NCBI GenBank assembly: GCA_013151335.1
Contig: JAADIJ010000092.1
Span: 1 to 64,000 of the forward strand
DNA from: Alphaproteobacteria bacterium
GTDB lineage: Bacteria > Pseudomonadota > Alphaproteobacteria > Rhodobacterales > Rhodobacteraceae
Direction of reading: 5' to 3'
DNA: 64,000 nucleotides
The notes under the pieces are model-generated. The model did not search any database. It was given only the letters and a program-made list of their open reading frames with translations, and was not told the origin of the DNA. Every line of letters starts with the position of its first letter. Position 1 is the first letter of the stretch. Position numbers and translations under genes: made by a program. Below are positions 37,928 through 47,809 of the stretch, one piece after another.

Positions 37928-39634
37928 TTAACCGGCGATAAGCCCGAGATTTTCCAGCTTCAAAATGACCTGATGGGCGCAGTTATCCACGTCTTCATGC
38001 TCGGTCTCGATCCTGATTTCAGGCGATACGGGAATATCGTAAGGGTCTGAAATCCCTGTGAATTCCTTGATCTTACCTTCGCGCGCAAGCTTATAAAGGC
38101 CTTTGCGGTCACGGCGTTCACACTCCTCAATCGAGGTTGCAACATGGACTTCGAGAAACGCGCCAAACGCCTCGACATCCTCGCGCACCGCCCGTCGGGT
38201 GGAGGCATAAGGCGCAATTGGCGCGCAGATGGCGATGCCGCCGTTTTTGGTAATTTCGCTGGCGACATAGCCGATGCGGCGAATGTTGAGATCGCGATGT
38301 TCTTTGGAAAAGCCAAGCTCGGAGGACAGGTTTTTGCGCACCACATCCCCATCAAGCAGGGTGACGGGACGCCCGCCCATCTCCATCAACTTCACCATCA
38401 GCGCATTGGCAATGGTGGATTTTCCCGAGCCGGAATAGCCGGTGAAAAACACGGTGAACCCTTGCTTGGCGCGCGCGGGTCGGGTCTTGCGCAGCTCTTC
38501 AACCACAGTCGGAAACGAGAACCATTCGGGAATTTCAAGCCCTTCGCTTAGTCGACGACGAAGCTCGGTGCCGGAGATATTGAGGACAGTTACATCGCCC
38601 TCGATCTCGTCAGCAGGCTCATATTGCGCGCGCTCTTGCACATAGACCATGTGTTTGAAATCGACCATTTCGATGCCCATTTCGTCCTGATGGGCGCGAA
38701 ACAGATCCTGCGCCTCGTAAGGGCCGTAAAAATCCTCGCCCGCCGAGTTTTTGCCCGGTCCGGCGTGGTCGCGACCAACGATGAAATGGGTGCAGCCGTG
38801 GTTTTTGCGAATCAGCCCGTGCCAAACCGCCTCGCGCGGACCACCCATGCGCATGGCCAGATTGAGCAGGCTCATGGCGGTGGTGCTGGACGGGTATTGA
38901 TCCAGAACCGCCTCGTAGCAGCGTACGCGGGTGAAATGGTCGATATCGCCGGGCTTGGTCAGGCCGACAACCGGATGGATCAGCAAGTTTGCCTGCGCTT
39001 CGCGCGCGGCACGAAATGTCAGCTCCTGATGGGCGCGGTGCAGCGGGTTGCGGGTTTGAAACGCCACGATCTTGCGCCAGCCGAGCTTGCGGAAATAAGC
39101 GCGCAGCTCGTTTGGGGTGTCGCGACGGGCGCGAAAATCATAGTGAACCGGCTGCTGAAGCCCGGTGATCGCGCCACCAAGATAGGTGTTGCCAGCGGTG
39201 TTATGCAGATAGTTCACCGACGGATGCGCGCTGTCATCAGAGCCAAACACGCTCGCGGCCTCAAGCGATTTATCCGGCACCCATTTGTCGGAAATGGACA
39301 GGATCGCCAGAATGACGCCCTCGGCATCGCGCAGGGCAATGTCTTGATCGACCTCGATTTCGGCGGCGAATTTATCCGACACATCCAGCGTGATCGGCAT
39401 CGGCCACAGGGTTCCGTCGGCGAGGCGCATATCTTTCACGACGCCCTCATAATCCGCTTGACCAAGGAAGCCTTTCAGCGGGTTGAAACCGCCATTCATA
39501 AGCAGCTCGAGATCGCAAATCTGACGGGCGGTCAGATCCCAGCTCGGGAGCTCCCCCGCCTCTATTTTCAGTTTTTGCGCGCTGTCATAAGAGACATAAA
39601 GTTCGGGGATCGGCATGGTGTTTGAAGTAGGCAT
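37928..39634 (-). CDS. Bifunctional sulfate adenylyltransferase / APS kinase
   Basis: A fusion of 568 residues. The N-terminal ATP-sulfurylase part has QTRNPLHRAHQ and GRDHAGPGKN; the C-terminal APS kinase has Walker A GYSGSGKST at 399-407 and DGDVVRKNL. Together they make PAPS from sulfate in the cytosol for assimilation or sulfonation. This single-chain type occurs in several alphaproteobacteria. I use the ATG at 39634; the ATG at residue 6 or 7 is also possible. A sulfotransferase-like gene lies about 3 kb away. Confidence 0.93.
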   Translation of the reverse strand: MPTSNTMPIPELYVSYDSAQKLKIEAGELPSWDLTARQICDLELLMNGGFNPLKGFLGQADYEGVVKDMRLADGTLWPMPITLDVSDKFAAEIEVDQDIALRDAEGVILAILSISDKWVPDKSLEAASVFGSDDSAHPSVNYLHNTAGNTYLGGAITGLQQPVHYDFRARRDTPNELRAYFRKLGWRKIVAFQTRNPLHRAHQELTFRAAREAQANLLIHPVVGLTKPGDIDHFTRVRCYEAVLDQYPSSTTAMSLLNLAMRMGGPREAVWHGLIRKNHGCTHFIVGRDHAGPGKNSAGEDFYGPYEAQDLFRAHQDEMGIEMVDFKHMVYVQERAQYEPADEIEGDVTVLNISGTELRRRLSEGLEIPEWFSFPTVVEELRKTRPARAKQGFTVFFTGYSGSGKSTIANALMVKLMEMGGRPVTLLDGDVVRKNLSSELGFSKEHRDLNIRRIGYVASEITKNGGIAICAPIAPYASTRRAVREDVEAFGAFLEVHVATSIEECERRDRKGLYKLAREGKIKEFTGISDPYDIPVSPEIRIETEHEDVDNCAHQVILKLENLGLIAG

Positions 39635-39773
39635 TGTTTTCTCATCTAGTTTTTGTCGGACATATATTTTGCTCGGCTTCACCTATAGCAGGCCGGAAAA
39701 TATCCGCAATTGCCCATAGCCAAAAGCCGCTATGCAAATGCGGTAACGCCGGAAACTGTCAAAATAGTGGCGC

Positions 39774-40862
<1,089 letters not shown>

Positions 40863-40930
40863 TTATATTATTGCGAAAACGCGCTGGCCCAGGTAATTTG
40901 CGACACGAAAATACCACTTAGGACATATAA

Positions 40931-41431
40931 ATGCCGATAAGCAAGCTAGACCCGATCGACCGAAAAATATTGTGCGAGCTGCAAGGCGACGGGCGAATGA
41001 CCAATGTAGAGCTGGCCAGACGGGTCGGTATCTCGGCGCCGCCTTGCCTGCGCCGCGTGCGCACGCTGGAGGAAAACGGCTTGATCCGTGGCTATCATGC
41101 CAATGTCAACGCCCGCGCGCTTGGCTTTGAAGTGCAGGTTTTTGCCATGGTCGGGCTGCACAGCCAAGCCGAGGCTGACCTGACGCGCTTTGAGGAGCAG
41201 TGTCGCAGCTGGCCGCTGGTGCGTGAGTGCCACATGCTGAACGGCGAAATCGACTTTATCCTCAAATGCGTGGCACCAGATCTGTCAACTTTTCAGAGTT
41301 TTCTGACTGAAAGCCTGACATCCGCCGACAATGTAGCCAGCGTTAAGACTTCATTGGTGATACGCGGCGCAAAGGACGAGCCGGGGGTTCCGTTTGACGT
41401 GCTGGAAACCCGCGCCGCCGCCGAGGATTGA
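40931..41431 (+). CDS. Lrp/AsnC family transcriptional regulator
   Basis: A regulator of 166 residues. The N-terminal winged HTH (LDPIDRKILCELQGDGRMTNVELARRVG) is followed by an RAM/AsnC effector domain. This type often controls amino-acid metabolism. It is divergent from trxB; the shared 212-base gap may carry both promoters. No effector can be deduced. Confidence 0.93.
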   Translation: MPISKLDPIDRKILCELQGDGRMTNVELARRVGISAPPCLRRVRTLEENGLIRGYHANVNARALGFEVQVFAMVGLHSQAEADLTRFEEQCRSWPLVRECHMLNGEIDFILKCVAPDLSTFQSFLTESLTSADNVASVKTSLVIRGAKDEPGVPFDVLETRAAAED

Positions 41432-41440
41432 GCGGTAGAT

Positions 41441-42310
41441 TTAGCCGACCCGCAGCACTTCTGCCTCGAACCCTCTGAGAATTGGTCGCGCGGTTTTGCC
41501 AAACCCGTTCAAATCTCCGCCGAGATGCGGGAAAATCTGGCGCATTTGCATCTGCATTTCCAGCGACATGGCCGCCACGCCAAAATTGCCGGGATGATAG
41601 CTTTCGGTCTCAAGACCGTTGGCGGTGATGATCTGGTGCTGGTCAAACATCAGATTGTAAAACAGCAGATCAGCCGACGGGCGGACGCGCAAAATCGTGT
41701 CGCCATCCAGTAGATCGACCGCAGGCGCAAGAGTTTCGGGCGAGCCAAACAGCGCAACACAGCTTGGATGATTTGACAAAAGCCGGAACCTCGGAGAAAC
41801 GACGAGGTCCTGCAACGGGCGCAACTCCCCCAGCGCGTCGGCCTTTATTCGGATGGGCCAGCTGGTGTCGTCAACGCCTGTAGCCTCTGACGACAGGCTG
41901 CACGAGCTGATCCAGCGCAGAGGCTGAAAACCGTTATCGCGGGTTTGAATAAAATCGCCGGGGCGTAAATCCTCGACGGCGACACGACCTTGTTGGGTGT
42001 CAATCAGGGCTCCACGACCAAAACAGGCGCAAATATCCTCGAGATAAAGATCAGCGGTGGCGCAATGTTCAAACTCATTGCGCGACCCGTCGTCATGTAG
42101 CGCAGAAATCCAAAATTTCGCGGCGCGCGGTTGGGCATGTCGCCCTGCTTGGGGAAATGACCGGCCTGCCCGGTCGATATTGCGCATGTGATCTTGCTTG
42201 AGAGCAAAAACATCGGTTTCAGCGGCTAAACCCTCTGTTGGAGTTGCCGCCGTCCTCAGCGTCTTCCTCTGACGCTGCGCGCGCCAGTCCGCATCGGGGG
42301 TATAAGTCAT
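41441..42310 (-). CDS. Hint-domain (Hedgehog/intein-type) protein
   Basis: A 289-residue protein with a Hint_2-type domain from about residue 95. The block-A-like CFGRGALIDTQQGRVAVEDLRPGDFIQTRDNGFQPLRWI starts with C96, and the block FDQHQIITANGLETESYHPG is present. The family usually reads SP-x-HR in the middle block, but here it is SPRFR at 172-176, so a catalytic-type histidine is lost. The 90-residue N-terminus is not recognisable. The ATG at 42310 has an AAGGA site. Such proteins are frequent in roseobacters and may be self-cleaving surface proteins; no function is established. Confidence 0.8.
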   Translation of the reverse strand: MTYTPDADWRAQRQRKTLRTAATPTEGLAAETDVFALKQDHMRNIDRAGRSFPQAGRHAQPRAAKFWISALHDDGSRNEFEHCATADLYLEDICACFGRGALIDTQQGRVAVEDLRPGDFIQTRDNGFQPLRWISSCSLSSEATGVDDTSWPIRIKADALGELRPLQDLVVSPRFRLLSNHPSCVALFGSPETLAPAVDLLDGDTILRVRPSADLLFYNLMFDQHQIITANGLETESYHPGNFGVAAMSLEMQMQMRQIFPHLGGDLNGFGKTARPILRGFEAEVLRVG

Positions 42311-42609
42311 GCGATCAGTCCTTTTCGGTCCTGAGTGCACGCCCACATCTACCCACCATAATGTAGATGAACACGATTGAGACCGCAAAACGGCCCCTGC
42401 TACCTCGGTATATTGGCACAAAATACCTTTATAAGTCAATCGATTGTGGCTATTTTGCACCACATGACGACAATGCCGAGAATGACAGCAAATTGTTTCT
42501 ATTTCCTTAAGCAGAATTCAGTTTGTGGCCCGGCTCTGTTGGTTGCACTTCGGGTCGGTTCTATGCAACATGGAAAGCATTGAGAAATTCAGCGGGAAAC
42601 AGGCGCGAT

Positions 42610-43407
42610 ATGAGGCGGCATAGCATTGAAAATACGCCTAATATCAGATCATTAGCCAAGTTTCACTTCATCGCTGGCTTGCCGCGCTCGGGCGTATCCC
42701 TGCTGACAGCCCTGCTCAATCAAAACCCGCGTTTTATGGCCGGAGACAATGACACCGCCGAGGTTACGCTTACCAAGATTGTCGAATCGCTGGCTGATAG
42801 CCGTTCGGGGCTGGAATTGCTGGATCAGGCGCAGAAAATCGCGCTTTTGCGCGGGGTACTTGACGCGGTTTACCATGATCGACCGTTGGGCTCGGTGGTG
42901 TTTGATGCAAATCGCAACTGGCTTGCCCATACCGACCAGCTTGTTGCACTTTTCCCGCTGGCTCGATTTATCATTTGCGTGCGCAATCCGGCCTCGATCG
43001 TCAACTCAATCGAACTATCTGGCCCTCTGAACGGCGACGAGCAGTCGCTGGCCAAATCTGCGACCAAGTTGATGGGCATCAAAGGGGAAATTGGCCGCGA
43101 GATCGATCAGTTGCGCATGGCCCTGTCGGGCCAGCATACCGAGCGCATGTTTGTGCTTGATTACGACCGTCTGACCGATGATCCTGAGGAAGTTATGGAC
43201 GCGCTTTACGATTTTCTGCGCGAACCGGAGTTTGCGCATGACTTTGAAAACCTCGGAGGCCGTACCGCCGGGCTTAGCGGTCCGGTTCATCGCGCACAAA
43301 GGCCGCTGGTGCTGCCGACCCGGTTGATCTTGCAACTGTCAGGTGCCGCGTTTTGGCGCAATTTAAAGCGCACCAGCGCCACGATGATGCTGGGACGCGC
43401 GCGCTGA
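42610..43407 (+). CDS. P-loop sulfotransferase-family protein
   Basis: A 265-residue protein with the 5'-phosphosulfate-binding loop GLPRSGVS at residues 23-30 and a 3'-phosphate-binding-like segment FIICVRNPASIVNSIELS. It would transfer sulfate from PAPS to an unknown acceptor. The start ATG at 42610 has only a weak ribosome-binding site; an in-frame start at 42523 is possible. It is divergent from the Hint-domain gene, and PAPS could come from the sat/APS kinase fusion nearby. Confidence 0.78.
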   Translation: MRRHSIENTPNIRSLAKFHFIAGLPRSGVSLLTALLNQNPRFMAGDNDTAEVTLTKIVESLADSRSGLELLDQAQKIALLRGVLDAVYHDRPLGSVVFDANRNWLAHTDQLVALFPLARFIICVRNPASIVNSIELSGPLNGDEQSLAKSATKLMGIKGEIGREIDQLRMALSGQHTERMFVLDYDRLTDDPEEVMDALYDFLREPEFAHDFENLGGRTAGLSGPVHRAQRPLVLPTRLILQLSGAAFWRNLKRTSATMMLGRAR

Positions 43408-43408
43408 T

Positions 43409-43552
43409 TTACGAGCTGATCGCGCGGAGTTTTTGTTTTTTCAGATGACGGTGCCAAAGCCCGCGCGGCGCGTGACGCGACCACGGAAGAACGGTGTCAA
43501 ACGTCTCGACTTCCTCGAAAACCCATCTCATCCAGCGTCGTTGTTTAGGCAT
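43409..43552 (-). CDS. Small basic protein, 47 residues
   Basis: A short protein (MPKQRRWMRWVFEEVETFD... HLKKQKLRAISS) with Arg/Lys/Trp-rich ends. The ATG at 43552 has an AGGA site six bases upstream, which supports translation. It resembles small basic proteins of Rhodobacteraceae that I recall but cannot name. It is convergent with the sulfotransferase-like gene (stop codons one base apart) and lies downstream of pgeF. Function unknown. Confidence 0.6.
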   Translation of the reverse strand: MPKQRRWMRWVFEEVETFDTVLPWSRHAPRGLWHRHLKKQKLRAISS

Positions 43553-43727
43553 CTGTCCTGCTCCAGTTGAATTGCCGCCGAAGGTACGACAGCCAGCCAA
43601 TCCACCCATATTTCACAGTTGCGAATTTGACGGCGCATTGCGGCAAGTTCATGACCATAACGCGAGGAATTCGCGGCATTATTCACGCCCAACAGGTCAG
43701 ATCCCGTGGAAATATGGCAACAAGATG

Positions 43728-44522
43728 TCATCGCGCGCAGCGAGCGGTCAGACGGCGTGGATTTCGGAGCGAAATTACCGAAATCAAGCGGCCATAATCA
43801 GCCTCGCCCATGTGGCAGGATCGCCGGTAAGAGTAGAATTTCTCCGCGTCGCAATAGGTGCAATGTCCGGTCCAACTGGCGGAATTTACCCCCGCCTCGC
43901 GAAGCCTGAAAAGACCGAATGACGGGAGATCAAACAAAAGCCGATCGCCTTTCCCGTTTGCGAAAAAACTCGCGTAATCAGAGTGTTCAGCGACAAAATG
44001 GTCCATGAATTCCGGGCCGACCTCATAAGCTCGTTGACTGATGCACGGGCCTATAACGGCGGAAATTCGGCGGCGATTGGCACCCAGCGCCTCCATCGCG
44101 TCAAGCGTTGCCTCCAACACGCCACCGAGCGCGCCTTTCCATCCCGCGTGAGCCGCGCCGATCACCCCCGCCTCCGGGTCGCTAAACAGCACGGGCTGGC
44201 AATCTGCGGTCAATATACCGAGCGCAATTCCAGCGACATTCGTAACCATCGCATCGCATTTCGGGCGCGACGTGGGAACCGGGTCAACCACGGTTAATAC
44301 GCGGCTTGAATGGGTTTGATGTAGGCTCGTCAGATGGGTTAACGGGAGGTCGAAAACCGCCGCGACACGGCCTCGATTAGACAGGACCGCGTCGGTTTGA
44401 TCGGAAGAGCCTGCGCCACAATTCAGCCCCTTGAATATGCCGGAAGACACGCCGCCATGTCGGGTAAAAAAGCCATGCTGACGAGGAGTAAGATCGTCGG
44501 AGGTGATAATTTCAAGGGTCAT
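43728..44522 (-). CDS. pgeF: Peptidoglycan editing factor PgeF (YfiH/laccase-domain)
   Basis: A 264-residue protein of the YfiH/multicopper-polyphenol-oxidase-like fold. Family features are FFTRHGGVSSG, LHQTHSSRV, LTADCQPVLF, AAHAGWKGALGGV and the C-terminal HCTYCD with conserved cysteines. In E. coli it removes misincorporated L-Ser muropeptide precursors. It starts just before the midA stop on the same strand, within a lgt-midA-pgeF unit. Confidence 0.93.
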   Translation of the reverse strand: MTLEIITSDDLTPRQHGFFTRHGGVSSGIFKGLNCGAGSSDQTDAVLSNRGRVAAVFDLPLTHLTSLHQTHSSRVLTVVDPVPTSRPKCDAMVTNVAGIALGILTADCQPVLFSDPEAGVIGAAHAGWKGALGGVLEATLDAMEALGANRRRISAVIGPCISQRAYEVGPEFMDHFVAEHSDYASFFANGKGDRLLFDLPSFGLFRLREAGVNSASWTGHCTYCDAEKFYSYRRSCHMGEADYGRLISVISLRNPRRLTARCAR

Positions 44523-45581
44523 TCAGTCAAATCCCGGCGGTGGTGGCGTATTGTTGGCATGAAAGGCGATGGCTTTGAACAGGGCTCCCATCTCATCGGG
44601 ATGAACCAAGCGTCGATGCGCAGCAATATGATTTTCAAGCGCGCGCCCTTGCAGTTTGGTCGCCAACATGCGCGCGCGCTCGGTAATACCTAAACGCTCC
44701 AGCAAAACACCTTGCTCAACCAGTTTGCTGGCACTCGAGCCTGAGGCCGCCGCCGCGAGTGCCAGAAAATCCACATGTGCGGTTAGGTCGGCGTGACCCG
44801 GCGCGCCTAGCGGGTCGGTCTTTTGATGGTTTTGAACGGCCTGAAACGTATCGCCGTGGCTGCCCCAATCACCGTAATCAATCACGATCGCAGCCCCGCC
44901 ATTGCACGCAATAGCAGCGCTAATTTCACCCATTATACTCTGCGCGGCCAAACAGGTCTCGACAATTCCACCGATGGGAACAAGTGTTTTGGACATGCCG
45001 GTGACGTCAGGAATGGGCGCGGCCAAACCAAACACCAGTTTGCCGGCATCAAGTCCAACCATCTGTTCGCACCAACCTTCCTGATCGCGAATAAACTGGC
45101 GGATGGGCAGAGCGTCAAAGAATTCGTTGGCCACCAAGAACAGCGGAGCAGCGGGCAGGTCCGAAACATCGCCGACGAAGCTCACACGATAAGGGGCGAG
45201 GGATTGTTGCTGGATCGCTTGGAAACGCGGACTGGCCTCGACCAACCAGATCTCCGCTGCGTCCCAAAAGCCCGTAACATTGCGGGTCGCGCGCAGAATA
45301 TCGGCCATGAGACTGCCTCGACCCGGCCCGAGTTCGGTCAATAAAAACCGGCTTGGCGCGCCCTGATCCTGCCATGTCTGGGCGAGCGCCAGCCCGAGCA
45401 TCTCGCCAAACATCTGGCTGATCTCGGGGGCTGTGACAAAGTCTCCTTTGGCACCGATAGGATCGCGTGTGGTGTAATATCCGAGGGTCGGATGAAGCAG
45501 GCAAAGCGTCATATACTCGGCAATATTGATCGGGCCAAACCGGGTAATCTGCCGAGAGATCAGATCGCTTAATGCCGTCAT
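44523..45581 (-). CDS. MidA-family SAM-dependent methyltransferase
   Basis: A 352-residue protein of the MidA/NDUFAF7 (DUF185) family. The start region INIAEYMTLCLLHPTLGYYTTRDPIGAKGDFVTAPEISQMFGE and the SAM motif LTELGPGRGSLMADIL are typical. The mitochondrial homologue methylates an Arg of complex I subunit NDUFS2, so a similar role is conceivable here. It overlaps the end of lgt by four bases (45578-45581), so translation is coupled. Confidence 0.93.
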   Translation of the reverse strand: MTALSDLISRQITRFGPINIAEYMTLCLLHPTLGYYTTRDPIGAKGDFVTAPEISQMFGEMLGLALAQTWQDQGAPSRFLLTELGPGRGSLMADILRATRNVTGFWDAAEIWLVEASPRFQAIQQQSLAPYRVSFVGDVSDLPAAPLFLVANEFFDALPIRQFIRDQEGWCEQMVGLDAGKLVFGLAAPIPDVTGMSKTLVPIGGIVETCLAAQSIMGEISAAIACNGGAAIVIDYGDWGSHGDTFQAVQNHQKTDPLGAPGHADLTAHVDFLALAAAASGSSASKLVEQGVLLERLGITERARMLATKLQGRALENHIAAHRRLVHPDEMGALFKAIAFHANNTPPPPGFD

Positions 45582-46489
45582 GCGGCTCGGCGCACATTAC
45601 GGCGCGCAAGCCAGATGATGAACAAGCCAAGCACGATCATTGGCAAACTAAGAACCTGGCCCATCGTCAGCCCCCAACTGTCGATATTCACGCCGAACCG
45701 GATCACATATCCCATCGGGTTGCTGAAGGAGGCAAACTGCGCGTCAGCCTGCCGGAAAAGCTCGACGAAGGAGCGCGCGGCGCCATAAACGATGAACAGC
45801 ATTCCGGTCAGTTGCCCCGGAATTTTCAACCAACCCCGCCGATAGACCAAATAGGCCATGATGAGGCCAAGCAAAATCCCTTCGAGCGCAGCCTCGTAAA
45901 GCTGTGAGGGGTGACGCGAGCAGACCCCGACCCATGTGTCGGAGCAAATATTGGCCAAAGTTCCGGGAAAAACCACAGCCCAAGGGACATCTGTGGGCCG
46001 CCCCCAAAGCTCGCCATTGATGAAATTGGCGATCCGGCCAAGAAACAACCCGATTGCGACGGTGGCGGCAAAGCTGTCGCCAATTCCGGCTATGGACAGC
46101 TTGTATTTGCGCGCAAACAACGTGCCTGCCACAATCACGCCGAGGAATCCGCCGTGGAAGGACATGCCGCCCTGCCAGACCATCGGGATTTCAAGCGGGT
46201 TGGCCCAATAATATGCTGGCTGATAAAACAGCACATACCCCAGTCGCCCACCGAGGATCACCCCGAGGATCACCCATGTCAGGAGGTCCTCCACCTGTTT
46301 GGCGGCGATGGGCGCTTTGTTATCTCTCCATAAATCGGGCCGGTTGACCAGCGCCACGATCCACCGCCACGCCAGTAGCAATCCGGTAATATATGCCAGT
46401 GCATACCAGCGCAGCGCCAAATTAACCGGGCCGAGCGAGATTGAAAATATCTCAGGTGAGATGTCTGGAAACGGGATCAGGGCCTGCAT
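45578..46489 (-). CDS. lgt: Prolipoprotein diacylglyceryl transferase
   Basis: The inner-membrane enzyme of 303 residues that attaches diacylglycerol to the lipobox cysteine of prolipoproteins. It has several membrane spans and family motifs such as GGRLGYVLFYQPAYYW, SFHGGFLG and the Lgt signature GRIANFINGELWGR. It heads the lgt-midA-pgeF set. Lipoproteins in the window (24.8 kb and 30.4 kb) would be its substrates. Confidence 0.96.
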   Translation of the reverse strand: MQALIPFPDISPEIFSISLGPVNLALRWYALAYITGLLLAWRWIVALVNRPDLWRDNKAPIAAKQVEDLLTWVILGVILGGRLGYVLFYQPAYYWANPLEIPMVWQGGMSFHGGFLGVIVAGTLFARKYKLSIAGIGDSFAATVAIGLFLGRIANFINGELWGRPTDVPWAVVFPGTLANICSDTWVGVCSRHPSQLYEAALEGILLGLIMAYLVYRRGWLKIPGQLTGMLFIVYGAARSFVELFRQADAQFASFSNPMGYVIRFGVNIDSWGLTMGQVLSLPMIVLGLFIIWLARRNVRRAA

Positions 46490-46623
46490 GGGAAATCTTT
46501 CTCAAGGGATGATCTCTAAATTCCCTGTCACGGCGGGCATGTCAACCATGCTCCCTTGGCAAATCATCGCGGGAAGGCCATATAGGAGGAAACCCGCGCA
46601 ACGAATGATGACGGAGACTGGAA

Positions 46624-46926
46624 ATGCAAACACGCAACAGAATATTCGACGATTTTTCAAAGCTCATGAACAACGCCGTCGGCGTGGCCCAAGGCGCAAA
46701 AGGCGAGGCAGAAAACGCGATGAAAGGCTGGGTCGACCGCTGGCTTGCTGATCGCGACTTTGTGACGCGCGACGAGTTTGAGGCGGTGCGGGCGATGGCG
46801 CAAAAGGCACGCGAAGAGAACGCGGCCCTGACGGCGCGGCTTGAGGCGATAGAATCAGCACCCAAACCAAAGGCAAACCCTCGCGCTAAGACAACCTCGG
46901 CTGGTCCCAAAAAGAGCAAATCTTAA
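46624..46926 (+). CDS. ubiK: Ubiquinone biosynthesis accessory factor UbiK-like
   Basis: A 100-residue protein of the BMFP/UbiK family, with an N-terminal amphipathic helix, a central VDRWLADRDFVTRDEFEAVRAMAQKAREENAALTARLEAIE coiled-coil segment and a basic low-complexity tail. UbiK binds the Ubi hydroxylase complex. The ATG at 46624 follows a weak GGAGA site. It is divergent from lgt. Confidence 0.82.
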   Translation: MQTRNRIFDDFSKLMNNAVGVAQGAKGEAENAMKGWVDRWLADRDFVTRDEFEAVRAMAQKAREENAALTARLEAIESAPKPKANPRAKTTSAGPKKSKS

Positions 46927-46946
46927 GCCTTGCGCCTGACGTTTCG

Positions 46947-46961
46947 TTAATTAACCATTAA
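46947..46961. promoter_or_regulatory. CtrA-type binding site
   Basis: TTAA-N7-TTAA, the full CtrA consensus; the overlapping TTAACCAT equals the second CtrA-type motif described in Caulobacter. It lies between ubiK and the YbjN gene, 217 bases before the latter start. Confidence 0.6.
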
Positions 46962-46975
46962 CACGGCTTGCCGAA

Positions 46976-47014
46976 CTGTGGATAAGCGCGGTAATTTCGT
47001 CAAGCTATCCACAG
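46976..47014. promoter_or_regulatory. Two DnaA-box-like sites in inverted orientation
   Basis: TGTGGATAA at 46977-46985 is a perfect DnaA box on the minus strand, and CTATCCACA at 47005-47013 is a one-mismatch box on the plus strand. Together they form an inverted repeat CTGTGGATA/TATCCACAG. The site lies just after the CtrA-type site. Confidence 0.5.
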
Positions 47015-47177
47015 ATTTCGCCTGTGCGCGAACTTGATGAAGTTATCGCTTTACAGGACGGGCAATCCCTATCACCATATCTTGTAAGAGGAGTGGGCTG
47101 ATCCACGACCCCTAGTAAGGCACCCAACCTATAGCAGGGAATACCCGGCATAGGACAAGCAGCGAAGGGCGCAGGAT

Positions 47178-47681
47178 ATGGCCAGTCTTGAACACTATCA
47201 AAACAGTATCGAGATCCACCCGATCGACATTGTCGAAACTCTTGCAGAGCGTCACGCTTGGGATTTTGATCGCGTTGCTGATGACCAGATCGCGATGGCA
47301 ATCGAGGGGGCGTGGCGGACTTATTCGATCACGCTTGCCTGGTCCAATAGCGACGAAACCCTGCGTCTTATGTGCTCGTTTGAAATGGACCCACCGAGCG
47401 AAAAACTGCCGTTTCTTTATGATGTGTTAAACAGTGCCAACGACAAATGCTGGACCGGCGCCTTCACGCTGTGGAAAGAGCAGGGGTTGATGGTTTTCAG
47501 ATATGGTCTGGTCCTGACCGGCGGAGAGACCGCGGGGGCTGCCCAAATTAACCAGTTGGTTCAGGCGGCGGTGATCAGTTGCGAGCGGTTTTACCCGGCA
47601 TTCCAGTTGGTTTGCTGGGGCGAAGAACCGCCGGAAGCCGCCATACGCATCGCGATGGACGCAGCTTACGGCACCGCCTGA
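47178..47681 (+). CDS. YbjN domain-containing protein
   Basis: A 167-residue protein of the YbjN family (PF10722). The segments HAWDFDRVADDQIAMAIEGAWRTYSITLAW and CWTGAFTLWKEQGLMVFRYGL match it. Function is not firmly known; E. coli YbjN is a stress-related regulator of motility and biofilm. The upstream region has a CtrA-type and DnaA-type site cluster and a long leader, suggesting cell-cycle-linked expression. Confidence 0.87.
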   Translation: MASLEHYQNSIEIHPIDIVETLAERHAWDFDRVADDQIAMAIEGAWRTYSITLAWSNSDETLRLMCSFEMDPPSEKLPFLYDVLNSANDKCWTGAFTLWKEQGLMVFRYGLVLTGGETAGAAQINQLVQAAVISCERFYPAFQLVCWGEEPPEAAIRIAMDAAYGTA

Positions 47682-47809
47682 TTGGCGGGGAGACCGCGCC
47701 GTTTTCATCTGAAACTGCGCGCGGCATTTATAGACCTGCACCCGAGGTTGAGAGACCGGTTCTTTTCGGGCATGATTGCGAATGTCATCAATAATTTCGG
47801 CCCTTAACC

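Noticed and set aside
38624-39625. A 333-residue plus-strand open frame
   Set aside because: Antisense to the sulfate adenylyltransferase/APS kinase gene.
42500-42610. Possible IS end (GGCTCTGTTG-like) before the sulfotransferase-like gene
   Set aside because: Only a short match to IS6-type ends, with no transposase and no second end.
46927-47177. Possible replication origin
   Set aside because: Only two DnaA-type boxes, no unwinding element and no origin-associated neighbours such as dnaA, hemE or parAB are present.
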